Below are positions 36,226 through 45,518 of a stretch of 64,000 bases of DNA, piece after piece. The stretch lies in the NCBI RefSeq assembly GCF_019915265.1, contig NZ_CP082780.1, positions 682,001 through 746,000 of the forward strand. The letters are read 5' to 3'. The position numbers and the translations under genes are program-made. How positions within the stretch are numbered: position 1 is the stretch's first letter; each line of letters starts with the position of its first letter. The notes beneath the pieces are model-generated. The model saw nothing but the letters and a program-made list of their open reading frames with translations. It had not been told where the DNA came from and made no database searches. Origin of the DNA: Bacillus aquiflavi. GTDB taxonomy: Bacteria > Bacillota > Bacilli > Bacillales > Cytobacillaceae.

Positions 36226-37449
36226 GTGAAAGCGTTAATAAGAAATACTGCATTATTATGTCTATTCATTTTTATGGTGTTTTTTTCAACTGCATGTAAC
36301 TCAAATAAGACTGGGAAAGTTGAAAAAAGTAAAGGAGAGAATAATGAGCCGATAAAAATAGGAGTGTTAGCTTCTTTAACAGGTGGTTTAGAGTCATACG
36401 GAAAGCAAACAGTTCATGGCTTTGAGTTAGGTCTAGATTATGCAACAGACGGAAAAAAGGAAGTAGCTGGCCGTAAAATTGAGTATATCATTGAAGATAC
36501 AGAAACAAAGCCTGAAGTAGCGGTTCAAAAGGCAACAAAATTACTTGAAGAAGACGAAGTTGACTTTTTAATTGGCTCCTCTAGCTCTGGTGACACATTA
36601 GCTGTTTTGCCGCTTGCAGAGGAATATGAAAAAATTATGATTGTTGAACCAGCTGTCGCAGATAGTATAACTGGTTCTGAATTTAATAAGTTTATTTTCC
36701 GGACGGCTAGAAATTCATCGCAGGACGCAGTAGCAGGCGCAGTAGCAATTGCGGACAAAGGTGTGAAAATTGCTACATTTGCACCTGATTATTCTTTCGG
36801 TTGGGATGGTGTTGAGGCATTTAAAGAAGCTGCTATAAAGCTTGGTGCAGAAATTGTTCATGAAGAATTTGCTGATCCTGCTGCAACTGATTATACATCT
36901 AATATTCAAAAAGTTATTGATGCAAAGCCGGACTATTTGTTTGTTATTTGGTCAGGTGCAAACTCACCGTGGAATCAAATTGCTGATATGAAATTACAAG
37001 AAAAAGGGATTAAAATTTCTACCGGCGCTCCCGATATTGCTGCATTATCAATTATGGAACCTTTGGTGGGCATGGAAGGCTTCAGCGTTTATTATCATGA
37101 CCTTCCGAATAATAAGATTAATGATTGGCTAGTTGAAGAGCATAAAAAACGGTTTAACAACGAGCTCCCTGACTTGTTTACACCTGGTGGGATGAGCGCC
37201 GCGATAGCGATTGTAGAGGCAGTGAAGAAAACAGAAGGAGATACTGATGCTGAAAAATTGATTGAAACGATGGAAGGTATGAGTTTTGAGACACCAAAAG
37301 GAACGATGACATTTAGACCAGAAGATCATCAAGCATTACAAACATTGTATGCGATAAAATTGGAAAAACAGGATGGAATTCCATACCCTGTACCAGTGCT
37401 TATTCGAGAATTAGCACCAGAAGAGACGGCGCCGCCAGTCCAAAACTAA
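36226..37449 (+). CDS. Branched-chain-amino-acid-type ABC substrate-binding lipoprotein (LivK-like)
   Basis: A 407-residue lipoprotein with lipobox FSTAC (Cys24) and the type I periplasmic-binding fold of LivJ/LivK (PIKIGVLASLTGGLESYGKQ, KPEVAVQKATKLLEEDEVDF, IGSSSSGDTLAV). Such proteins bind branched amino acids, but relatives bind amides, urea or aromatic acids. Given the lipid-type enzymes in the same operon, the ligand here may be an organic acid or fatty-acid-like compound. The start is GTG behind TAAGGGGGAAAGC. A hairpin separates it from the rest of the operon, which usually gives more lipoprotein than the other subunits. Confidence 0.85.
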   Translation: MKALIRNTALLCLFIFMVFFSTACNSNKTGKVEKSKGENNEPIKIGVLASLTGGLESYGKQTVHGFELGLDYATDGKKEVAGRKIEYIIEDTETKPEVAVQKATKLLEEDEVDFLIGSSSSGDTLAVLPLAEEYEKIMIVEPAVADSITGSEFNKFIFRTARNSSQDAVAGAVAIADKGVKIATFAPDYSFGWDGVEAFKEAAIKLGAEIVHEEFADPAATDYTSNIQKVIDAKPDYLFVIWSGANSPWNQIADMKLQEKGIKISTGAPDIAALSIMEPLVGMEGFSVYYHDLPNNKINDWLVEEHKKRFNNELPDLFTPGGMSAAIAIVEAVKKTEGDTDAEKLIETMEGMSFETPKGTMTFRPEDHQALQTLYAIKLEKQDGIPYPVPVLIRELAPEETAPPVQN

Positions 37450-37456
37450 TTTTAGA

Positions 37457-37488
37457 TGAACTTCGGTATTGATCAATACCGAAGTTCA
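37457..37488 (+). terminator. Hairpin between the LivK-like gene and the transporter core
   Basis: A perfect 32-base palindrome, TGAACTTCGGTATTGA and its complement, followed by a weak T-run. Likely a partial terminator or 3' stabiliser. Confidence 0.7.
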
Positions 37489-37567
37489 TTGTTTCTCCCC
37501 AATTTTGAAAAGAGTCTAATGTTCGATTAACGAAAATATAGGAAAAATGTATAGGTGGTGGAATCAG

Positions 37568-38341
37568 ATGACTGCACTTATTGAAACGAAAGATTTAACA
37601 GTTAAATTTGGAGGTCATACGGCTGTAGATTCTGTAAGTATAAAGGTCCAAGAAAATCATTTTAAATCAATAATCGGACCGAATGGAGCAGGGAAGACAA
37701 CGTTTTTCAACTTATTGAGCGGTCAGCTCACTCCTTCTAGTGGGCAAATATTTTATCGAGGACAAGAGATGACAAAATTATCTCCAATGTTAAGAACAAG
37801 AAAAGGGATTGGCAGGTCTTTTCAAATTACAAATGTCTTCCCTAATTTAACAGTACTTGAAAATGTTCGTCTAGCAGTACAGTCTCAAGCAGGAGTACGA
37901 TACAAAATGCTATCTCATTTTAAAAAGTATAAACACTTTGAGGAAAAAGCTCGTGAATGGCTTGAGCTTGTCTTACTTGAAGGAAAGGAACATGCAATTG
38001 TTAGAAATTTAGCACATGGAGAAAAACGGAAGCTTGAAATTGCAATGTTGTTAGCACTTAATACCGAAGTACTGCTTCTTGATGAACCTACTGCTGGAAT
38101 GTCTCTTGAAGAAGTGCCAACAATACTTGAAGTCATTCAAAAAATAAAAGAACAAGGTAATCGTACAATTATTTTAATTGAGCACAAAATGGATATGATT
38201 ATCGATCTTTCAGACTCAGTGATGGTGCTATTTAATGGCAGACTGTTAGCAGATGGAACACCAGAGGAAATTATGGGAAATGAGACTGTGCAGTCGGCAT
38301 ATTTAGGAGGTTTTTACGATGAGCGTGCTGCTAAAGCTTAA
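37568..38341 (+). CDS. ABC transporter ATP-binding protein, LivG type
   Basis: The 257-residue ATPase shows Walker A GPNGAGKTT, the LivG-type FQITNVFPNLTVLENV Q-loop region, signature-equivalent LAHGEKRKLEIAM (LivG proteins often have A/S-H-G-E here), Walker B LLLDEPTAGM and the switch His in IEHKMD. It follows GGTGGAATCAG; upstream in-frame residues are not supported. Its 3' end overlaps the second ATPase gene by 23 bases. It belongs to the five-gene importer. Confidence 0.88.
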   Translation: MTALIETKDLTVKFGGHTAVDSVSIKVQENHFKSIIGPNGAGKTTFFNLLSGQLTPSSGQIFYRGQEMTKLSPMLRTRKGIGRSFQITNVFPNLTVLENVRLAVQSQAGVRYKMLSHFKKYKHFEEKAREWLELVLLEGKEHAIVRNLAHGEKRKLEIAMLLALNTEVLLLDEPTAGMSLEEVPTILEVIQKIKEQGNRTIILIEHKMDMIIDLSDSVMVLFNGRLLADGTPEEIMGNETVQSAYLGGFYDERAAKA

Positions 38342-39026
38342 TGAAGTTGAAACGTATATCGGACAATTTCATATTTTGCAAGGAGTTTCCTTCGAAGTAA
38401 AACAAGGAAGCGTCACAGTGTTACTTGGAAGAAACGGAGCGGGTAAGACGACAACCTTGAGAACCATTATGGGGCTTCATCCTCCCGCAAAGGGAGATGT
38501 CATTTACAAAGGCGAAAATATTAAGAAAGTACCAACCTTTTCAATTGCGAAAAGAGGGATTGGTTACGTTCCAGAAGATCAAGGGATTTTTGCACAATTA
38601 ACCGTTGAAGAAAACATGAAAGTGGCAATGAAAGATGAAGCAGACGAGACTAATGAAAGGCTGGAATGGATATTAAAACTGTTTCCTGACTTAAAAAAGT
38701 TTTGGAAGAAACATGGTGGATTACTGAGTGGAGGACAGAAACAAATGCTTTCGATCGCAAGAGCCTATGTAAATGATAACGATTTACTGCTTATAGATGA
38801 GCCAAGTAAAGGTTTAGCACCGATCGTGGTGGATAAGGTGATGGAATCAATCATGCAGATGAAAGAAAAGACGACAATTGTCCTTGTTGAACAAAATTTT
38901 TATATGGCCAGTACGATTGGCGATGAATTTTATATTATTGATGATGGAAAGACAGTAAAGAATGGAGCAATGAAGATTTTAAAAGAAGATGAGTCGCTTC
39001 GTCAAAAATATTTAGGTATTGCATAA
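38319..39026 (+). CDS. ABC transporter ATP-binding protein, LivF type
   Basis: This 235-residue ATPase has Walker A GRNGAGKTT, GIGYVPEDQGIFAQLTVEEN (LivF-type Q-loop region), signature LSGGQKQMLSIAR, Walker B LLLIDEPSKGLAP and VEQNF. The ATG is 10 bases behind TTAGGAGG and overlaps the preceding gene. It is the second ATPase of the heteromeric importer. Confidence 0.88.
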   Translation: MSVLLKLNEVETYIGQFHILQGVSFEVKQGSVTVLLGRNGAGKTTTLRTIMGLHPPAKGDVIYKGENIKKVPTFSIAKRGIGYVPEDQGIFAQLTVEENMKVAMKDEADETNERLEWILKLFPDLKKFWKKHGGLLSGGQKQMLSIARAYVNDNDLLLIDEPSKGLAPIVVDKVMESIMQMKEKTTIVLVEQNFYMASTIGDEFYIIDDGKTVKNGAMKILKEDESLRQKYLGIA

Positions 39027-39042
39027 GAAAGGAGGAGTTCCT

Positions 39043-39903
39043 TTGGAGGTTTTTATTAATTTAATGTTAAATGGACTAGCAACGGGAATGTTAATTTTTC
39101 TTCTTGCAGCTGGTTTAACGTTGATTTTCGGTTTGATGGACGTGTTGAACTTTGCTCATGGCGGATTATTTGCCTGGGGGGCATATAGCGGTACATGGAT
39201 CTATATGATGACTGGGAACTTTTTGATTGGAATAGGAGGAGCAATCGTAACTGGGCTGTTATTAGGTTTTATAACAGAAAAATGGATTATAAAGCCTGTA
39301 TATGGAAATCATGTTCAGCAAATTTTAGTGACACTTGGCCTGATGCTTGTGCTGTCAGAAATGTTAAAAGTTATTTGGGGGCCCAACCAAATTGCAGCCG
39401 CTTCACCTGACGTTTTAAAGGGAAGCTGGGAATTTGGCGGGATTGTAGTTATTAAATATCGAATTTTTATTATTGCAGTCGGATTATTAATTTTCTCCCT
39501 TATTCAATATTTATTAAAGAAGACGAAGATCGGATTAGTTGTGAGAGCTGGTGTGATGGACAAAGAAATGGTGCAGGCTCTTGGAATAAATATTAATCGA
39601 GTATTTATGTTTGTTTTTATGGTTGGTGCGGGAATGGCTTCTCTTAGTGGAGTTCTTTTTGCTCCTTTTTCTGGGGTCATTTATGCTGAAATGGGCATGG
39701 AATTTGCGATCTTAGCTTTTATCGTTGTTGTTATCGGAGGAATGGGAAGCTTTTCGGGTTCAATTTTGGCGGCAATTTTAGTAGGATTATCTGGTTCATT
39801 TATGGCATATTTCGTTCCCGATTTAGCGTTAGCTGTAAATATGTTATTAATGGCTGTTGTCCTTATTTTTAGACCACAAGGACTGTTTGGGATGAAGGAG
39901 TGA
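39043..39903 (+). CDS. Branched-chain-type ABC permease, LivH type
   Basis: A 286-residue membrane protein with about eight helices and the LivH pattern LAAGLTLIFGLMDVLNFAHGG near the start and VVIGGMGSFSGSILAAILVG near the end. The start is a TTG eight bases behind AAAGGAGG; an ATG 24 bases upstream would overlap the previous gene and lacks a site. It ends by overlapping the LivM-type gene. Confidence 0.85.
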   Translation: MEVFINLMLNGLATGMLIFLLAAGLTLIFGLMDVLNFAHGGLFAWGAYSGTWIYMMTGNFLIGIGGAIVTGLLLGFITEKWIIKPVYGNHVQQILVTLGLMLVLSEMLKVIWGPNQIAAASPDVLKGSWEFGGIVVIKYRIFIIAVGLLIFSLIQYLLKKTKIGLVVRAGVMDKEMVQALGININRVFMFVFMVGAGMASLSGVLFAPFSGVIYAEMGMEFAILAFIVVVIGGMGSFSGSILAAILVGLSGSFMAYFVPDLALAVNMLLMAVVLIFRPQGLFGMKE

Positions 39904-39908
39904 TCAGG

Positions 39909-40925
39909 ATGGTCATGTTAAAAGAGAATAAAATGAATATTGTTTATATTTCGGTAGTTTTTTTTTTATTGTTTTTACCGTTCGTGAATGACTCCCGTAG
40001 TATGTTAATCTTACTTACCCAAGTGTTTATTTTTGCTATTTTTGCAATGAGTTATGATTTATTGCTTGGATATACAGGGATTGTCTCGTTCGGTCATGCA
40101 ATGTTTTTTGGGATGGGAGCATATGTGACCGGCATATTATTGAAGCAGTTTGAACCAACGATTACTACTTTGCTTTTTGCTGTATTGTTAACCATCATAT
40201 TAACTGGATTAATTAGTTATTTAGTAGGTTTGTTAACGTTGCGTTTAAAAAGTCATTTTTATGCTATGTTAACGTTAGCTTTATCAGGTTTATTTTTAGT
40301 ATTAGCTGAAAAATGGCGTTCGGTTACATTTGGTAATGATGGGTTTACATTTCGAGTTCCTGAATTATTTAAAGATCGAACTGATTTTTATCTTATTTGT
40401 TTATTGATAATGATTTTCGTATTTATGTTTTTAAAAAGATTTACAAATTCACCTGTCGGAAGGGTCTTACAAGCAATTCGAGAAAATGAACAACGTACCG
40501 AATCATTAGGTTATAATGTGTTACATTATAAAATCATTGCCAGTGTCATGTCCGGAATAATGGCAGGAATTGCAGGTAGTTTATATGCTTTGTCATTAAG
40601 GTTTGTAAATACGAGTGTGTTTGCAATGGATATTACTCTCGATGCTTTATTAATGACCATTATCGGTGGAGTAGGAACGCTAGTAGGGGCAATTGTTGGA
40701 GCAGGATTAATTGAATTTGCCCATCATTGGCTGACAGAGTTAGCGAAGATACATTGGATTTTTGAACGATGGGTGATCTTCTTTGGAATCATTTACATTT
40801 TAGCTGTCATGTTTTTCCCATTTGGTATTGTCGGAACATTAAAAACATTAAGATTCCGTTTGAAAAAACAAAATAAAATAGAAAAAAGCTTGGCGAGTTT
40901 GGAGGATGTTGATGGAGCAAAGTAA
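39909..40925 (+). CDS. Branched-chain-type ABC permease, LivM type
   Basis: A 338-residue membrane protein with nine or ten helices and LivM motifs (LLLGYTGIVSFGHAMFFGMGAYV, then NEQRTESLGYNVLHYKIIASVMSG and IIGGVGTLVGAIVGAG). The ATG nine bases after AAGGAG is chosen over an overlapping GTG. It pairs with the LivH-type permease. The end overlaps the following small gene. Confidence 0.85.
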   Translation: MVMLKENKMNIVYISVVFFLLFLPFVNDSRSMLILLTQVFIFAIFAMSYDLLLGYTGIVSFGHAMFFGMGAYVTGILLKQFEPTITTLLFAVLLTIILTGLISYLVGLLTLRLKSHFYAMLTLALSGLFLVLAEKWRSVTFGNDGFTFRVPELFKDRTDFYLICLLIMIFVFMFLKRFTNSPVGRVLQAIRENEQRTESLGYNVLHYKIIASVMSGIMAGIAGSLYALSLRFVNTSVFAMDITLDALLMTIIGGVGTLVGAIVGAGLIEFAHHWLTELAKIHWIFERWVIFFGIIYILAVMFFPFGIVGTLKTLRFRLKKQNKIEKSLASLEDVDGAK

Positions 40926-41091
40926 AGTGGCCTCATTTGTTGTTCGTGTTCAGCTAACCGAAACGGAGAAAAATGAAATAATAAAACGGTGGCGTATTAA
41001 GGTTACTCATGTTCAGGAAGATGTTGAAACAATCTATGAAACGTTCGAAGATGTGATGTCGATGATGAAAAAAACAGTGGAAGATTTATAG
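40912..41091 (+). CDS. Small hypothetical protein in the importer/lipid operon
   Basis: A 59-residue acidic/basic mixed protein, MEQSKVASFVVRVQLTETEK at the start, rich in Val, Glu and Lys, without membrane segment. It has a proper GGAGG six bases before its ATG, overlaps the LivM-type gene and is 14 bases before the KAS III-like gene, so it looks translated. I do not recognise it; it could be a small accessory or regulatory subunit of one of the flanking proteins. Confidence 0.6.
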   Translation: MEQSKVASFVVRVQLTETEKNEIIKRWRIKVTHVQEDVETIYETFEDVMSMMKKTVEDL

Positions 41092-41105
41092 AAGGGAAGA
41101 ATGGG

Positions 41106-42119
41106 ATGAATATCGGAATAGTTAGTACAGGTATTTACTTGCCAGATACGTTTATAACCGGGAAAGAAATTGCTGAAAAGGCAGGAATACCCGTTGAAGT
41201 TGTGGAAAAGAAGATGGGAATAAAGCAAAAGCCTATCCCAGGAAAAGATGATCATACGTGCGAAATGGGGATACGAGCAGCAAAGTCAGCAATAGAAGAA
41301 GGAGGCATAAATCCAAAAGAAATAGATGTTGTGATTTATATTGGTGAAGAGCATAAAGAATATCCGCTTTGGACAGCAGCAATTAAGCTACAAGAAGAAA
41401 TTGGTGCAGTCAATGCTTGGGCGTTTGATGTTGCGTTAAGATGCAGTACAACTGTTATGGCATTAAAGGTGGCAAAAAGCTTAATGCTTACTGATTCTTC
41501 AATCAAAACAGTTCTTCTTGCAGGCGGCTATCGTAATGTTGATTTTATTAATTACGAGAATAAGAGAACAAGGTTTATGTTTAATCTCGGTGCAGGCGGA
41601 GGAGCAATGATTTTAAGAAAAGGCGAGTCTCGTAATTTATTGTTAGAAACAGAATTAATGACAGATGGCTCATTTTCTGAAGATGTTGTTGTGGTAGCCG
41701 GAGGAACGAAAAATCCGCTTACAAAAGAAATGCTTGCTAAAGGATTAAATAAGCTTGATGTGTTAGACCCCGAGGGAATGAAGCAACGCCTAGAAAAAAA
41801 ATCAATGGAAAACTTCTTGAAAGTCATTAATACTTCATTAGAAAAAAGCGATTTCTCGAAAAAGGACATTGGTTATGTTGGAATGTTGCATATGAAGAAA
41901 TCTGCACATGATTATGTGTTAAAACAACTAGGTTTGTCTAGTGATCAGTCAATTTATTTAGAAAACTACGGACATATTGGTCAGATTGATCAAATTTTAT
42001 CATTACAATTAGCTGAACAGGCTGGAAAGATAAAATCAGGTGATATCGTTGTCCTTGTTAGTGCTGGGATTGGTTATGCATGGGGAGCAACAACAATCCG
42101 CTGGGGGGAAGGAGCATAA
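41106..42119 (+). CDS. 3-oxoacyl-ACP synthase III-like enzyme (KAS III family)
   Basis: A 337-residue thiolase-fold enzyme of the FabH/HMG-CoA synthase group. The catalytic Cys113 is in DVALRCSTTVMAL, the conserved GAGGGAMIL follows near residue 160, and the C-terminal NYGHIGQID carries the Asn/His region. The spacing and length fit FabH-like proteins, but it is clearly not a housekeeping FabH, whose genes are normally beside fabF. Its place in a transporter operon suggests condensation of an imported or CoA-activated substrate. ATG follows GAAGGGAAGAATGGG. Confidence 0.8.
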   Translation: MNIGIVSTGIYLPDTFITGKEIAEKAGIPVEVVEKKMGIKQKPIPGKDDHTCEMGIRAAKSAIEEGGINPKEIDVVIYIGEEHKEYPLWTAAIKLQEEIGAVNAWAFDVALRCSTTVMALKVAKSLMLTDSSIKTVLLAGGYRNVDFINYENKRTRFMFNLGAGGGAMILRKGESRNLLLETELMTDGSFSEDVVVVAGGTKNPLTKEMLAKGLNKLDVLDPEGMKQRLEKKSMENFLKVINTSLEKSDFSKKDIGYVGMLHMKKSAHDYVLKQLGLSSDQSIYLENYGHIGQIDQILSLQLAEQAGKIKSGDIVVLVSAGIGYAWGATTIRWGEGA

Positions 42120-42121
42120 AC

Positions 42122-43030
42122 ATGACGAACATCTTACTGAAAGCGGTTGATTTACCAAATGGGGAGACAATTGCTTATCGAGAACGGAGTGGCGGGGAAG
42201 AAATAATTCTCTTAATTCATGGAAATATGACCTCTTCTAAGCATTGGGATTTATTTTTAGAGAAGCTTGATCCAAAATATAAAGTTTATGCCATTGATTT
42301 GCGCGGTTTTGGACGTTCCTCATATTACAATCGTATTTATTCAATTAATGAGTTTGCAGAAGATGTAGAATTGTTTGTTAATGAACTCAAATTGCAAGAT
42401 TTTATCATGGTTGGTTGGTCAACGGGCGGAGCTGTAGGAATGGAGTATGTTGCCTCATATCCAAATGATTGTAAAAAACTTGTTTTGTTAGCTTCTGCTT
42501 CTACGAGGGGTTATCCATTCTATGGAACGACAAAGGAAGGTTTACCTGATGTTCAAAATCGATTAAAAACATATGAGGAGATTAAAAACGATCAAGGAAA
42601 AACAGTACAAGTCCAGGCGGCTTATGATATGAAAAATCGCGAATTTTTAAAAACATTATGGAATATGCTTATTTATACTCATAATCAGCCAGATGAGCAA
42701 AGGTATGAACAATATATTGACGATATGATGACACAGCGAAATTTAGCTGAAGTCTATTATGCATTAAATACGTTTAATATTAGTCATCATTCAAATGAAG
42801 TATGTGCGGGTACGAATAAAGTTAAAAACATTAATATTCCTGTGCTAGTGTTACGCGGAGAGCAAGATTTAGTTGTTACTGCACAAATGACCGAGGAAAT
42901 TGTTGCAGATTTAGGAGCAATTGCACGTTACGTTGAGCTAAAAGGCTGTGGACACTCGCCTTTAGTCGATGACATAGAGCAAACATTATCAGTTATTTAC
43001 GAATTTTTAGAAAATAATGGAGGACATTAA
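42122..43030 (+). CDS. Alpha/beta hydrolase
   Basis: A 302-residue alpha/beta hydrolase with oxyanion motif IHGNMTS, nucleophile Ser100 in VGWSTGGAVG, Asp in LRGEQDLVV and His in GCGHSPLV. The long insertion between strands 6 and 7 forms a lid (DVQNRLKTYEEIKNDQGK...). It may be an esterase, thioesterase or C-C hydrolase. It starts two bases after the KAS III-like stop and ends overlapping the fabG ribosome binding site, so translational coupling is likely. Confidence 0.82.
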   Translation: MTNILLKAVDLPNGETIAYRERSGGEEIILLIHGNMTSSKHWDLFLEKLDPKYKVYAIDLRGFGRSSYYNRIYSINEFAEDVELFVNELKLQDFIMVGWSTGGAVGMEYVASYPNDCKKLVLLASASTRGYPFYGTTKEGLPDVQNRLKTYEEIKNDQGKTVQVQAAYDMKNREFLKTLWNMLIYTHNQPDEQRYEQYIDDMMTQRNLAEVYYALNTFNISHHSNEVCAGTNKVKNINIPVLVLRGEQDLVVTAQMTEEIVADLGAIARYVELKGCGHSPLVDDIEQTLSVIYEFLENNGGH

Positions 43031-43031
43031 A

Positions 43032-43772
43032 ATGAGATTAAAAGATAAAGTAGCAATTATTACTGGCGGAGCAAATGGGATTGGATTTGCTGCTGCGGAA
43101 CGATTTGCTTCTGAAGGAGCGTCAGTCGTGCTTGCAGATTATAATCGTGAAGCTGGCTTAGAAAGAGAAAAGGAACTTAGAGAAAAAGGGTATAAAGTAA
43201 AGTTTATTCAAGTAAATGTCGCTGATCGTAACAGTGTTGCTTCTCTCGTTGCTGAAGTGATAAAAGAATTTAAGAAAATTGATATTTTAATTAATAATGC
43301 AGGAATTACGAAGGATGCGATGCTTAAAAATATGAAAGCTGAAGATTTTCAGGCAGTTCTCGATGTAAATTTAACAGGTGTATTCAATTGTACACAAGCC
43401 GTTTTACCCGCGATGCTTGAACTAGGAAAAGGAAAAGTCATTAGCACTTCATCTGTTTCAGGTGTATACGGTAATATTGGACAAACAAACTATGCAGCCA
43501 CGAAAGCAGGTGTCGTCGGGATGACGAAAACGTGGGCAAAGGAGCTAGGGAGAAAAGGAATTAATGTGAATGCTGTTGCACCTGGATTTGTAGAAACGAG
43601 CATGGTTGCAACCGTGCCAGAGAAAGTGATAGAACAATTAAAGACGATGATTCCAGTTGGCCGTCTTGGCAAGCCAGAAGATATTGCAAATGCATATCTA
43701 TTTTTAGCATCGGATGAATCAGTTTATGTAAATGGAATTGTACTTCATGTTGATGGTGGCATTATTATGTGA
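43032..43772 (+). CDS. SDR-family 3-oxoacyl reductase (FabG-like)
   Basis: The 246-residue short-chain dehydrogenase has the NADP(H) motif TGGANGIG (11-18), NNAG, the catalytic Ser in STSSVSG and YxxxK in YAATKAG, and the closing LHVDGG. Length and motifs are those of 3-oxoacyl-ACP/CoA reductases. In this operon it would reduce the 3-oxo product of the condensing enzyme or work in the opposite, oxidative direction with the thiolase. ATG 13 bases after the preceding GGAGG. Confidence 0.85.
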   Translation: MRLKDKVAIITGGANGIGFAAAERFASEGASVVLADYNREAGLEREKELREKGYKVKFIQVNVADRNSVASLVAEVIKEFKKIDILINNAGITKDAMLKNMKAEDFQAVLDVNLTGVFNCTQAVLPAMLELGKGKVISTSSVSGVYGNIGQTNYAATKAGVVGMTKTWAKELGRKGINVNAVAPGFVETSMVATVPEKVIEQLKTMIPVGRLGKPEDIANAYLFLASDESVYVNGIVLHVDGGIIM

Positions 43773-44004
43773 TTTTTATTATTTAGCTATGTTTATAACT
43801 TTGTTGATTTATCGGCTCATTTCCCTTCTGCAATATGAATCGAAGAAAAAGTATGCTTGCTTTCTCTATTTATATGATCATGGTTCGAGGGTGGATGAGA
43901 CTAGTCTCGCACAAATGAGCCTTTAACGTAGCTTATGATTTATAAAGGTATAGATTAGAGTGATAGCTGATACTAATGATCTTTAGAGAGGAAGAATTTA
44001 AAAA

Positions 44005-45180
44005 ATGAGAAATGTTGTGATTACTTCTGCAGTTAGATCACCGATCGGAACATTTGGAGGTGCCTTTAAGCAATTATTACCAACGGATTTAATTGTTCCA
44101 GTTATGAATGAGGCTGTTATTCGTAGTAAATTAGAACATGATGAAGTTGACGAGGTCATTTTAGGGCATTGTATTCAGAGGACTGATCAGCCAAACACTG
44201 CAAGGACGGCAGCTTTATTGGCGGGACTTTCAGAGCAAACAACAGGTTATACTGTTCAACGGCAATGCGCCTCTGGGATGCAAGCGGTTATTTCAGGTGC
44301 CATGCAAATCCAAACCGGAATGTCAGACATTGTGCTCGCGGGTGGGGTAGAAGCCATGAGTTCAAGTCCTTATTTATTAAAACAGCATCGTTGGGGAGCA
44401 CGAATGCAGCATGGACAAATAACTGATTCTGTTTGGGAAGTATTAGAGGACCCAATTCATCATATTATGATGGGAGAAACAGCGGAAAATCTAGTAGATA
44501 CTCATCATATTTCAAGAAAAGAGCAGGATGAAGTAGCATTATTAAGCCATCAGCGGGCAATAACAGCGATTGAAAATGGCTATTTTGAATCACAAATTGT
44601 TCCAATCACAGTAAGAACGAGAACGGGAGATCGGATGATTTCAAAAGATGAAGGTCCCCGTCCAAATTTAACGATTGAAAAGCTTACAGAGCTTAAGCCG
44701 ATTTTTCGTAAAAATGGCACAGTAACCGCTGGGAATGCTTCAAGCTTAAATGATGGTGGAGTTGCACTTATTCTCATGTCAGAGGAAGCTGCACTTAACA
44801 AAGGTTTAACGCCTTTAGCAAAAATTACTGGCTTTTCGCTTGCGGGAGTCGATCCAAAAGTGATGGGTAGAGGTCCAGTTCCAAGTATAAAAAATGGATT
44901 GGAAAAAGTGAAGTGGTCATTGGAAGATGCGGATTTAATTGAAGTGAACGAAGCGTTTGCAGCGCAATATTTGGCTGTTGAAAAAGAATTAGGCTTAAAT
45001 AGAGAGATTGTAAATGTAAATGGTAGTGGAATTAGTCTTGGACATCCAATTGGCTGTACTGGGGCACGTCTTATCGTTAGTCTTATTCACGAATTAAAGC
45101 GTAGAGAACTAGAAAAAGGAGTTGCATCATTATGTGTGGGAGGTGGAATGGGGGCAACCGTCTTTTTAGAAATATTTTAA
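44005..45180 (+). CDS. Thiolase (acetyl-CoA C-acyltransferase)
   Basis: This 391-residue thiolase has the nucleophilic Cys88 in VQRQCASGMQA, the conserved His in SLGHPIGCTGAR and the second catalytic Cys in LCVGGGMGAT. It splits or forms 3-oxoacyl-CoA. It is 230 bases after fabG with its own ribosome binding site (AGAGAGGAAG); that gap holds only AT-rich DNA and a small GAGACTAGTCTC palindrome. It ends the cluster with a terminator, after which foreign-looking DNA starts. Confidence 0.9.
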   Translation: MRNVVITSAVRSPIGTFGGAFKQLLPTDLIVPVMNEAVIRSKLEHDEVDEVILGHCIQRTDQPNTARTAALLAGLSEQTTGYTVQRQCASGMQAVISGAMQIQTGMSDIVLAGGVEAMSSSPYLLKQHRWGARMQHGQITDSVWEVLEDPIHHIMMGETAENLVDTHHISRKEQDEVALLSHQRAITAIENGYFESQIVPITVRTRTGDRMISKDEGPRPNLTIEKLTELKPIFRKNGTVTAGNASSLNDGGVALILMSEEAALNKGLTPLAKITGFSLAGVDPKVMGRGPVPSIKNGLEKVKWSLEDADLIEVNEAFAAQYLAVEKELGLNREIVNVNGSGISLGHPIGCTGARLIVSLIHELKRRELEKGVASLCVGGGMGATVFLEIF

Positions 45181-45194
45181 TGATAAAAAATATT

Positions 45195-45219
45195 AAAAGC
45201 GCCATTTGGCGTTTTTTTA
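45195..45219 (+). terminator. Terminator of the thiolase operon
   Basis: AAAAGCGCC / GGCGTTTTT with ATTT loop and a seven-T tract. The next 300 bases up to the IS110 remnant are very AT-rich and hold nothing I can name. Confidence 0.8.
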
Positions 45220-45518
45220 ATTATATTTGTGTTATTTTTTCCATAAAACAAACTTTTTTAATAAAAGAGACAACGGCAGTAATGGTAAAAGAAAAATAAA
45301 TAATTACGTAATTAAAGCTTGATTTTTAAATTTTTATTATATATATTAATTATAAATTATACAATTAACAATTAAAAAAATTTAACTAAGCCCAGTGGTA
45401 ATATGTCAAGCACTAAAATTCGGTGGATTGGAAATTAATATTGGATTTCATTGAAAAGTGCTTAAAAAGAGTATAACAAATAAACCTCACACTATTTTCA
45501 GTTTTTTACCAATCACTA

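Noticed and set aside
43732-43926. 64-codon frame between fabG and thiolase
   Set aside because: Starts inside fabG without a ribosome binding site and has no recognisable features.
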